Positions 1 through 5,792 of a stretch of 8,467 nt of DNA are shown here, in pieces. A model generated the notes under the pieces. The model saw only the letters and a list, made by a program, of their open reading frames with translations, was not told the origin of the DNA and searched no databases. Made by a program: the position numbers and the translations under genes. Source of the DNA: Pseudomonadota bacterium. GTDB lineage: Bacteria; Pseudomonadota; Alphaproteobacteria; RF32; CAG-239. The stretch is from contig JAHALQ010000030.1 in NCBI GenBank assembly GCA_018362935.1, positions 1 to 8,467 of the forward strand, written 5' to 3'. How positions within the stretch are numbered: position 1 is the stretch's first letter; every line of letters begins with the position of its first letter.

Positions 1-35
1 TGATTGCGCTTTTTCTGAGGAGACGCAATGAGACT

Positions 36-73
36 TATCTGGCAAAAGCTGTGACAGCAGCTTTTGCCAGATA
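36..73. terminator. Perfect 16-bp hairpin downstream of pyk (candidate terminator)
   Basis: Positions 36-51 and 58-73 are exact inverted repeats of 16 bp (arm TATCTGGCAAAAGCTG), separated by the 6-nt loop TGACAG. The structure lies about 60 nt beyond the pyk stop codon and could end or protect the pyk transcript. It could also serve a rightward gene entering from the left edge. Neither side is followed by a clear U-tract, so classical intrinsic termination is uncertain. A processing hairpin or a dispersed palindromic repeat is an alternative. The dyad itself is certain; its function is inferred. Confidence 0.45.
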
Positions 74-132
74 TAGTCGGAATTGATTCAGCCTTTCGCG
101 ATTTACGCTTTAGGTAAGCCGTTATACGAACT

Positions 133-1557
133 TTATTTAATGTAAACCGTATGCAGCATATTCGTCCTTCCCGCAACATTGAGCGGGAAACCGGCCGTAA
201 TGATGATATGGTCGCCGGACTTTGCCATGCCGGATTTTATAATAGCCTTAACGGCGCAGTCTTCAACTTTTTCAAAACTCTTAAAGCTTTCTTTGTTGAT
301 GTAAGGATGGACGCCCCAGACCAATACCAGACGACGGGCAACCTCAATATGCGGCGTCAAAGCCAAAATCGGCAGCGACGGACGCTCGCGCGCGGTCAAG
401 AAGGTTGTAAAGCCGGAGGTCGTATAAGATACAATCGCCTTGACGTTTTTCAAAACCGAAGACAATTCGCTGGCCGCAAAGCTGATAGAGTCGGCCTCGC
501 TGGCATTGCAGGGGATGCGGCGGGAATTTTGCAGCAGCTGATAAAAAAGCGGATCGGCTTCGACCTGCGATACGATTTTATGCATCATCTTCACCGCCTC
601 AACCGGATATTTTCCGGCAGCGGTTTCGGCTGACAGCATCACCGTGTCGGCGCCGTCATAAACGGCGGTCGCCACGTCGGAAACTTCGGCGCGTGTCGGA
701 TTCGGATTATTAATCATCGATTCCAACATCTGCGTGGCAACAATCACCGGCCGTGCGTATTTGCGGCAGGCCGAAACAATTTTTTTCTGCAAAACCGGCA
801 CCACCTGAATCGGGCATTCGACGCCCAAGTCGCCGCGCGCCACCATAATCGCGTCGGATTCCTGAATGATATTGTCAAGATCGTCAATCGCGCTCGGCTT
901 TTCCAGTTTGGAAATAATCCATGCGCGGCCGTTAATCAGCTTTTTGGCAAACTGGACGTCTTCTACTTTTTGCACAAAAGACAGGCCAATCCAGTCTACC
1001 CCGAGCTTGAGCGCAAATTCCAAATCCTCGCGGTCTTTGGCCGTAATCGCCGAAATCGGCAGCTGGGTATTAGGCAGGTTAACGCCCTTGTGGCTGGAAA
1101 TAACGCCGCCGACTTTGACTTTTGTCACCGCGTGTTTTTTATCGCAGCTCATAACTTTGAGCACGATGTAACCGTCATTGACCAGCAAATCGTCGCCCGG
1201 CTCCAGTGCCTGAAAAATCTCTTTGTGCGGCAGGCAGACGCGTGAATCGTCACCCGGTTCCGGATTCATATCCAGCACAAAAGTCTGCCCTTCTTTCAGC
1301 AAAACGCTGTCATCGCGAAATGTGCCGACACGCAGCTTCGGCCCCTGCAAATCGGCCAGAATAGAAATATAGCGCCCTTTTTCCTTTTCCAGCTGGCGAA
1401 TAAGCTTGACCCGAGCTTTGTGCTCGGCATGGGTGCCGTGGCTGAAATTGATTCGAAAAGCGTCGGCACCGGCTTCAATCAGTTTTTCGAGCTGTTCTCT
1501 GGTTGCAGACGAAGGGCCGATCGTGGCGAGAATTTTGGTATGGGTATCTATGGGCAT
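133..1557 (-). CDS. pyk: Pyruvate kinase
   Basis: This cytosolic glycolytic enzyme converts phosphoenolpyruvate and ADP to pyruvate and ATP. The 474-residue length is normal for the bacterial family. It begins with TKILATIGP (residues 7-15) and RINFSHG (35-41). The B domain covers roughly 75-165 and includes HKGVNLP. The catalytic KLE is Lys217-Leu-Glu219, the metal site is RGDLG with Asp243, and ATQMLESM follows at 274-281 with Thr275. A C-terminal regulatory-type domain covers about 350-474, with SYTTSGFT and TAGFP. Residues 70-77 (LQGPKLRV) match the set described for K+-independent enzymes: Leu, Gln, Lys and Val at rabbit positions 113, 114, 117 and 120. The chosen ATG has AAGGA (1567-1571) nine bases upstream, in the loop and stem of a small hairpin. 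The gene is transcribed divergently from gapR. The stop is TAA, and a long hairpin follows downstream. Identity is secure; the allosteric effector cannot be read from the sequence. Confidence 0.97.
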   Translation of the reverse strand: MPIDTHTKILATIGPSSATREQLEKLIEAGADAFRINFSHGTHAEHKARVKLIRQLEKEKGRYISILADLQGPKLRVGTFRDDSVLLKEGQTFVLDMNPEPGDDSRVCLPHKEIFQALEPGDDLLVNDGYIVLKVMSCDKKHAVTKVKVGGVISSHKGVNLPNTQLPISAITAKDREDLEFALKLGVDWIGLSFVQKVEDVQFAKKLINGRAWIISKLEKPSAIDDLDNIIQESDAIMVARGDLGVECPIQVVPVLQKKIVSACRKYARPVIVATQMLESMINNPNPTRAEVSDVATAVYDGADTVMLSAETAAGKYPVEAVKMMHKIVSQVEADPLFYQLLQNSRRIPCNASEADSISFAASELSSVLKNVKAIVSYTTSGFTTFLTARERPSLPILALTPHIEVARRLVLVWGVHPYINKESFKSFEKVEDCAVKAIIKSGMAKSGDHIIITAGFPLNVAGRTNMLHTVYIK

Positions 1558-1560
1558 ATT

Positions 1561-1575
1561 GCATAATCCTTATGC
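1561..1575 (-). promoter_or_regulatory. Small hairpin presenting the pyk ribosome binding site
   Basis: In the pyk transcript direction the sequence reads GCATAA-GGA-TTATGC, a perfect 6-bp stem with a GGA triloop, and it ends five bases before the ATG. The Shine-Dalgarno AAGGA is split between the stem (AA) and the loop (GGA). A GGA in a hairpin loop overlapping the ribosome binding site is the usual layout of CsrA/RsmA sites. Whether this organism encodes CsrA is not visible here, so the regulatory reading is speculative. Confidence 0.4.
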
Positions 1576-1585
1576 TATTAAACTT

Positions 1586-1612
1586 GATATTCGGACTATA
1601 CTTCAGAATATC
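1586..1612. promoter_or_regulatory. Inverted repeat in the pyk/gapR intergenic region
   Basis: GATATTC (1586-1592) and GAATATC (1606-1612) form a perfect 7-bp dyad with 13 bp between the arms. On the pyk strand the spacer contains TATAGT (1600 to 1595), a plausible -10 element, though no good -35 is seen upstream of it. A protein-binding operator near the pyk start is one reading. Chance is another, because the region is AT-rich. Confidence 0.25.
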
Positions 1613-1683
1613 TTAAAAAGCTCTTATTTTTTTACGGGTCATCCACAAATTTATTACTTGTCAACAATAATAAATTTTGCTAG

Positions 1684-1716
1684 TTTCCTTTTCAATATAG
1701 TTACTTGAAAAGGAGA
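1684..1716 (+). promoter_or_regulatory. Hairpin sequestering the gapR Shine-Dalgarno
   Basis: TTTCCTTTTCAA (1684-1695) pairs with TTGAAAAGGAGA (1705-1716), giving 12 consecutive pairs of which one is U-G, around the 9-nt loop TATAGTTAC. The right arm contains the whole AAGGAG ribosome binding site (1710-1715), and the gapR ATG follows five bases later. Folded RNA would hide the site. The stem is mostly A-U, so it could open with temperature, translation or a bound factor. If transcription starts inside the element, the dyad would act as DNA instead. TATAGT in the loop and TAGTTT at 1681, which lies 17 bp from TTGTCA at 1658, are weak -10 candidates. Confidence 0.6.
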
Positions 1717-1721
1717 ATAAA

Positions 1722-1976
1722 ATGAGTGAAGAAAATGCCGAAGTCGGCGGAATTGCCGTAGACAGACTGCGTTCTTTGATTGAGCGCATTGAAAGACTTG
1801 AAGAAGAAAAAGCCGCCATCGGTTCTGACATCCGCGATATTTTTGCCGAAGCCAAATCCGCCGGTTTTGATGTCAAGATTATGCGCACCGTCATTAAACT
1901 GCGCAAAATGAACGCCGCTGACCGCGATGAACAGGAATTTCTGCTTGAAACATATCGCAAAGCGCTGGATATCTAA
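1722..1976 (+). CDS. gapR: GapR-family (DUF2312) nucleoid-associated DNA-binding protein
   Basis: This 84-residue protein matches the small alphaproteobacterial family named for Caulobacter GapR, which binds AT-rich, overtwisted DNA ahead of polymerases and supports chromosome replication and topoisomerase activity. Recognisable segments are RLRSLIERIERLEEEKAAI (about 15-33), a coiled-coil helix used for dimerisation, then IFAEAKSAGFDVKIMRTVIKL (39-59), the strongly conserved core, and a basic LRKMNAADRDEQ stretch before the C-terminal helix. Length agrees with the family (about 80-90). The start ATG has AAGGAG six bases upstream, but that site is buried in a perfect hairpin, suggesting controlled translation. 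The gene stands alone between divergent pyk and a convergent CHR gene whose stop codon directly abuts its own TAA. Family assignment is strong; equivalence to Caulobacter GapR function is inferred. Confidence 0.93.
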   Translation: MSEENAEVGGIAVDRLRSLIERIERLEEEKAAIGSDIRDIFAEAKSAGFDVKIMRTVIKLRKMNAADRDEQEFLLETYRKALDI

Positions 1977-2495
1977 CTAAAGTTTCAAAACAATTCCGAC
2001 AACTGCCGAAAGCCCCAGATAAAAAATGGGGCTTTTCTTATAAAAGCGGATAGAAGCGAACAAGACCGCAAAAATAATGCCGTGCACCAAATCGGCCAGT
2101 GACATTTTGGCCAGTTCCAAACCGGCAAAAATTATCAGCGCAATGACTGCCGGGCGGATTCCTTCCAGCATGGTATTGACCCGGCGGTTGCATTGATACT
2201 TGTTCATCAGCTGGCAAATCATGACAATCACAATGACCGACGGCGTCACCAGCCCGATTGTCGCAATAATCCCGCCCAAAATTCCGGCAGCGTTAAACCC
2301 GGCATAAGTTGCCATATTGACCCCGATCGGCCCCGGCGTGGATTCGGCAATGGCAATCATATCGGTCAGTTCTTTGGTCGTAAACCAGCCGTAGGCTTCC
2401 GACAAATCAAACAAAAAAGGCACCGTCACCAGACCGCCGCCGATGGCAAACAAACCGATTTTGAAAAATTCGAAAAACAACAGCAGATATATCAT
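1977..2495 (-). CDS. Chromate transporter (CHR) family protein, second half-subunit
   Basis: This 172-residue integral membrane protein belongs to the short-chain CHR family (ChrA-like, Pfam chromate transporter). Such proteins are encoded as pairs, each carrying one CHR domain. The N-terminal FFKIGLFAIGGG (about 9-20) and STPGPIGVNMATYAG (about 52-66) motifs are typical, followed by hydrophobic helices through to the C terminus. The start at 2495 is preferred over an in-frame ATG at 2552, because the longer form adds 19 non-hydrophobic residues that overlap the upstream gene. The chosen ATG shares ATGA with the upstream stop, indicating translational coupling. The TAG stop directly touches the gapR TAA, and the last ~60 bases of coding sequence contain the gapR terminator hairpin. 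Chromate or another oxyanion is the family substrate; the real substrate here is unknown. Confidence 0.88.
   Translation of the reverse strand: MIYLLLFFEFFKIGLFAIGGGLVTVPFLFDLSEAYGWFTTKELTDMIAIAESTPGPIGVNMATYAGFNAAGILGGIIATIGLVTPSVIVIVMICQLMNKYQCNRRVNTMLEGIRPAVIALIIFAGLELAKMSLADLVHGIIFAVLFASIRFYKKSPIFYLGLSAVVGIVLKL
2009..2039 (+). terminator. Intrinsic terminator of gapR, inside the convergent CHR gene
   Basis: AAAGCCCCA (2009-2017) pairs perfectly with TGGGGCTTT (2027-2035) around a 9-nt A-rich loop, and TTTTCTT follows in the rightward direction. It lies 33 nt after the gapR stop codon. The same bases encode a C-terminal stretch of the leftward CHR protein (KSPIFYLGL), so the terminator and the coding sequence share DNA. 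Confidence 0.75.
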
Positions 2496-3028
2496 TTCCG
2501 GACATACTCCCCGATCAGCAGCGCCAGCACGGCCGCCGCAATGACCACCCACACCGCCGAAAGGTTAAACACCCCGAGCAATGCCAGCGCGGCAATAAAA
2601 ATTGTCCCGTCGGTGTAATTGCGCACGTTTTTTTTCCATAAGTCAACCACAACGCTGGCAATCAAAGCCACCACGCCGATACGGATTCCTGCAAAGGCAT
2701 AGCTCACATAGCGGTTATACATATACTGCCGCAATACCAGCGCAATCATGGTAATAATCAGCAGCGAAGGAAAAATCATCCCCAGCGTCGAAGCAACCGC
2801 GCCCTTAATCCGCGCCTGCCGGTAGCCGATAAACGTTGCCACATTGACGGCAATAATTCCGGGCGTGCATTGACCGATGGCATACATATCCAGCAGTTCC
2901 TCTTCGGTCAGCATGCGCCGCTTGGACACCAGCTCATCCTTAAGAAGCGGCAGCATGGCGTATCCGCCGCCGAAGGTAAAAAGTCCGATTTTAAAAAACA
3001 ATACAAATAAATCTTTTAAATTCTGCAT
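2492..3028 (-). CDS. Chromate transporter (CHR) family protein, first half-subunit
   Basis: This 178-residue membrane protein is the upstream partner of the short-chain CHR pair. It carries FFKIGLFTFGGGYAMLPLL (about 11-29), which is the family's N-terminal signature, and a divergent CTPGIIAVNVATFIG (about 53-67) in place of the usual TPGP. Several hydrophobic helices follow, ending in IGEYVRK. Known pairs are thought to assemble as heterodimers equivalent to one long ChrA; whether these two export chromate or another oxyanion cannot be told. The two proteins resemble each other in sequence, consistent with ancient duplication. The ATG at 3028 has only a poor ribosome binding site (a purine-rich GGCGGCAGCAG stretch immediately before it). 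The gene is divergent from pntAA across 84 bp and overlaps its downstream partner by 4 nt. Confidence 0.88.
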   Translation of the reverse strand: MQNLKDLFVLFFKIGLFTFGGGYAMLPLLKDELVSKRRMLTEEELLDMYAIGQCTPGIIAVNVATFIGYRQARIKGAVASTLGMIFPSLLIITMIALVLRQYMYNRYVSYAFAGIRIGVVALIASVVVDLWKKNVRNYTDGTIFIAALALLGVFNLSAVWVVIAAAVLALLIGEYVRK

Positions 3029-3040
3029 CTGCTGCCGCCG

Positions 3041-3068
3041 TTGTTAAATTCGTCTGACTGACTATATG
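3041..3068 (+). promoter_or_regulatory. Candidate promoter of the pnt operon
   Basis: TTGTTA (3041-3046) and TATATG (3063-3068) lie 16 bp apart and resemble -35 and -10 elements, upstream of pntAA in the 84-bp divergent gap. A second pairing, CTGACT (3058-3063) with TATATA (3081-3086) at 17 bp, is about as good. Both are moderate matches, and the AT-rich context makes chance hits likely. Confidence 0.25.
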
Positions 3069-3112
3069 TTAATTTAGCTTTATATATCGTTAAAAAAACG
3101 GAAGACCAGACC

Positions 3113-4147
3113 ATGATTATCGCCGTTCCCAAAGAAACTTTTCCCTCCGAAACCCGTGTTGCCGCCACCCCCGAAACGGTGCGGCATTTTATCCGCATGA
3201 GCCTGGAAATATGCATTGAAACCGGCGCCGGAACCGCCAGCGGTTTTACGGATAATGATTACCGCGAAGCCGGAGCCGCCGTTTCTGATACCCGCAGCAT
3301 ATACCAGAAAGCCGGAATTTTGCTTAAAATCCGCGCGCCGCAGACAACGGAAATTCCGCTGCTGCAACGCGGGCAGATTATCATTGCCGACTTTTCGGGC
3401 GCTTCCTCGCTCCGGCCTTTTGCCGAAAAAAAAACAACCTGTTTTGCCCTAGAACAGATTCCGCGCATTTCCCGCGCCCAAACCATGGACATCCTGACCT
3501 CGCAAAGCAACCTTGCCGGCTATAAGGCCGTCATTAACGCCGCCGCAATGCTGAAAAAAACCATGCCCCTGATGATGACGGCCGCCGGAACGCTGCCTCC
3601 GGCCAGAGTGCTGATTCTCGGCGCCGGTGTCGCCGGGCTTCAGGCAATCGCCACCGCCAAACGGCTCGGCGCACAGGTCTTTGCCTCTGACATCCGCCCC
3701 GAAACGCAGGAACAGATTAACTCTCTCGGCGCCAGATTTGTGACCGCGCAGGACATTCCGGCGCAAATTGCCAAAACCGACATTCTCATCACCACCGCGC
3801 TGGCTCCCGGCAAACCGGCTCCCAAACTCGTCAGCCGCGAAATGCTGGCGCAAATGCCCCGCGGCGGCATCATTATCGACATGGCGTCAGCTTCCGGCGG
3901 CAATGTCGAAGGCATAGAGGACAACCGCACAATCAACCGCAACGGGGTAACGCTTATCGGCGCGGGCAATCTCGCCGCCGAACTTCCGGATTCGGCCAGC
4001 CGTATGTTTGCACAAAACGTTTATAATTTTTTGAATCCGTGGTTCAGTTCCGAAACCCGAGGCTTCAATTTTGATTTTGCCGATGAAATTATCGCCCAAA
4101 CCTGCGTCGTTCATAACGGAAAAATCATCAACCGGGAGAAAAACTAA
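3113..4147 (+). CDS. pntAA: NAD(P) transhydrogenase subunit alpha part 1 (NAD(H)-binding domain I)
   Basis: This is the soluble NAD(H)-binding component of the proton-translocating transhydrogenase, which transfers hydride from NADH to NADP+ using the proton motive force. The 344 residues show the N-terminal PKETFPSETRVAATPE (6-21), the RQD loop RISRAQTMD with Arg118, Gln123 and Asp126 that organises the domain interface, and SNLAGYKAVI. The Rossmann motif is GAGVAGLQAIATAKRLGA (170-187), with Asp193 for the NAD ribose. TTALAPGKPAP (228-237) follows. Compared with the ~384-residue Rhodospirillum rubrum subunit, the stretch between SLGARF and KTD is about 27 residues shorter and lacks the mobile loop (Tyr235/Met239 in that enzyme). 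Alanine dehydrogenase, a homologue, is excluded by the RQD loop and the pntAB/pntB neighbours. The start has GGAAG (3100-3104) eight bases upstream. The stop overlaps pntAB by one base. Confidence 0.94.
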   Translation: MIIAVPKETFPSETRVAATPETVRHFIRMSLEICIETGAGTASGFTDNDYREAGAAVSDTRSIYQKAGILLKIRAPQTTEIPLLQRGQIIIADFSGASSLRPFAEKKTTCFALEQIPRISRAQTMDILTSQSNLAGYKAVINAAAMLKKTMPLMMTAAGTLPPARVLILGAGVAGLQAIATAKRLGAQVFASDIRPETQEQINSLGARFVTAQDIPAQIAKTDILITTALAPGKPAPKLVSREMLAQMPRGGIIIDMASASGGNVEGIEDNRTINRNGVTLIGAGNLAAELPDSASRMFAQNVYNFLNPWFSSETRGFNFDFADEIIAQTCVVHNGKIINREKN

Positions 4148-4431
4148 TGGAATTGTGGATGCTGCTGACAATTTTTGTTTTGGCATGTTTTATCGGTTAT
4201 TTCGTCGTCTGGGGCGTTACGCCGGCGTTGCATTCGCCGCTGATGAGTGTATCGAATGCCATATCCGGCGTTGTTATCGTCGGCGCGCTGATTACCGCCG
4301 GCGTTACAGAAACAAGTGTATCCAAATTTCTCGGGCTGGCAGCTGTTTTTCTAGCCTCTGTCAATATTTTCGGCGGTTTTGCCGTATCGCAGCGCATGTT
4401 GTCGATGTTTAAGAAAAAGGAGAAAAAATAA
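4147..4431 (+). CDS. pntAB: NAD(P) transhydrogenase subunit alpha part 2 (membrane)
   Basis: This 94-residue membrane subunit supplies part of domain II, the proton channel. Three hydrophobic segments are visible (about 4-23, 35-53 and 58-80), followed by a basic KKKEKK tail that should face the cytoplasm. The family signature is VTPALHSPLMSVSNAISG (24-41), where His29 is a conserved channel residue that I align with alpha-His450 of E. coli and the alpha-2 His of Thermus. The length is at the short end, since some relatives have about 100-140 residues with a longer N terminus. GGGAG (4134-4138) precedes the ATG by eight bases. It overlaps the pntAA stop and the pntB start by a single base each (TAATG), so the three subunits are probably made in fixed proportion. 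Confidence 0.94.
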   Translation: MELWMLLTIFVLACFIGYFVVWGVTPALHSPLMSVSNAISGVVIVGALITAGVTETSVSKFLGLAAVFLASVNIFGGFAVSQRMLSMFKKKEKK

Positions 4432-5792
4432 TGCAACCCTGGCTGCTCCCTTTCTCTTACCTGCTGGCAAGCGTGCTTTTTATTTTGGCTATCCGCGGTC
4501 TGGCTTCTCCCTATACGGCGCGCCGCGGCAATATCCTCGGCATGCTCGGAATGCTGATTGCCGTCAGTGCCACCGTCTGGTCGCCGCTGGTTAACGAATA
4601 TTTGTATACGCTTGGTGCAATTACCGCCGGCGGAATCATCGGCGTATTTTTTGCGCTGAAAGTGCGGATGACTTCTTTGCCGCAGATGATTGCCGCCTTC
4701 AACGGTTTAGGCGGATTATCCGCCGTTTTTATCGCTCTGGCAGAAAAACTGGCCGGGTCTGACGCCTATTTTGACATATCCGCCGGAATGATTATCGGCG
4801 CCTTGGCCTTTTCCGGCTCCATGATTGCCTTCGCCAAACTTCAGGGGCTGCTTCCGGCCCGCGCGCTGGTTTTCCGCTTCCAGCATCAGCTTAATTTGCT
4901 GCTCGCGCTGGCGGTTCTCGGCTTATGCATTGCCTTTCTGTTTCATCCGCAAACAGAGCTGTTCTACTGGCTCGCCGGAACGGCAATAATCCTTGGCTTT
5001 CTTCTCGTGCTGCCGATTGGCGGCGCCGACATGCCGGTCGTCATCTCCGTCCTCAATGCCTACACCGGTTGGGCTGCCGTCGGCATCGGCTTTTCGCTCA
5101 GCAACGTGCTGCTGATTATCACCGGCTCAATTGTCGGCGCCAGCGGAGCGATTCTCTCCTATATTATGGTCAAGGCGATGAACCGTTCTCTGGCTAATGT
5201 TTTGCTCGGCGGATTCGGCAGTCACGCAACCGCAGCCGCAACAGGCGGAGAAGTCAAAACGGCACATGTCGGTTCGCCGCAGGACGCCGCTTATATTATG
5301 GAAAATGCCGGCAAGGTTATCATCGTCCCGGGTTATGGTATGGCCGTTGCCCAGGCGCAGCATGTTTTGCAGGAAATGGCCAAAGATTTGCGAACCTTGT
5401 ATGATGTGGAAGTCAAATTCGCCATTCATCCTGTCGCCGGGCGCATGCCCGGACACATGAACGTGTTGTTGGCCGAAGCCAATGTGCCGTACGAAGACGT
5501 TTTTGCCCTTGAAGACATCAACCGCGAGTTTGCCTCCGCCGACGTCGCCTATGTCATCGGCGCCAACGATATTACCAACCCGCTCGCCAAAAGCGATGCA
5601 TCGTCACCGATTTACGGCATGCCGGTTTTAGAGGTTGAAAAAGCCAAAACCGTCTTTTTTGTAAAACGCTCGCTGGCCAGCGGCTACTCGGGTGTCGAAA
5701 ATCCATTGTTTTTTGCTGACAATACGATTATGCTGTATGGAGACGCCAAACAAGTCACCGAAGAAATCGTCAGCACCTTGGAGCAAAAATGA
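4431..5792 (+). CDS. pntB: NAD(P) transhydrogenase subunit beta (membrane plus NADP(H)-binding domain III)
   Basis: This is the beta subunit of the membrane transhydrogenase, 453 residues and full length. Residues 1-250 form about nine membrane helices and include GGADMPVVISVLNAYTGWAA (197-216) and SGAILSYIM. The C-terminal NADP(H) domain (about 290-453) carries PGYGMAVAQAQH (300-311), HPVAGRMPGHMNVLLAEANVPY (333-354), GANDITNP (377-384, with Asp380), KRSLASGYSGVENPLF (412-427) and GDAK (437-440). At position 91 it has Asn (FNGLGG) where E. coli PntB has the proton-channel His91 in LHSFVG, and the following loop is correspondingly shorter. AAGGAG (4417-4422) precedes the ATG. The start overlaps pntAB by one base, and the stop overlaps the next gene by four (ATGA). 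Confidence 0.97.
   Translation: MQPWLLPFSYLLASVLFILAIRGLASPYTARRGNILGMLGMLIAVSATVWSPLVNEYLYTLGAITAGGIIGVFFALKVRMTSLPQMIAAFNGLGGLSAVFIALAEKLAGSDAYFDISAGMIIGALAFSGSMIAFAKLQGLLPARALVFRFQHQLNLLLALAVLGLCIAFLFHPQTELFYWLAGTAIILGFLLVLPIGGADMPVVISVLNAYTGWAAVGIGFSLSNVLLIITGSIVGASGAILSYIMVKAMNRSLANVLLGGFGSHATAAATGGEVKTAHVGSPQDAAYIMENAGKVIIVPGYGMAVAQAQHVLQEMAKDLRTLYDVEVKFAIHPVAGRMPGHMNVLLAEANVPYEDVFALEDINREFASADVAYVIGANDITNPLAKSDASSPIYGMPVLEVEKAKTVFFVKRSLASGYSGVENPLFFADNTIMLYGDAKQVTEEIVSTLEQK

Noticed and set aside
2..31. Possible C-terminal end (DCAFSEETQ, stop TGA at 29-31) of a rightward gene entering from the left, just before the hairpin
   Set aside because: Only nine codons are visible, and a competing frame stays open to 84-86. 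There is too little sequence to call a gene.
151..633. 160-codon rightward ORF antisense to pyk
   Set aside because: Lies fully inside a secure pyk coding region on the other strand and encodes no recognisable protein; its openness follows from pyk codon usage.
1659..1664. Perfect TTGACA on the pyk strand as a -35 element
   Set aside because: No acceptable -10 hexamer occurs 16-18 bp downstream (TGACCC region), so I do not call it a promoter.
1977..2552. Longer CHR protein starting at 2552
   Set aside because: The extra 19 residues are non-hydrophobic and unlike the family N terminus. The ATG at 2495 gives an ATGA overlap and starts directly at the hydrophobic segment.
3113..4147. Alanine dehydrogenase as an alternative for pntAA
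   Set aside because: The RISRAQTMD loop and the overlapping pntAB and pntB genes fix the identity as transhydrogenase domain I.
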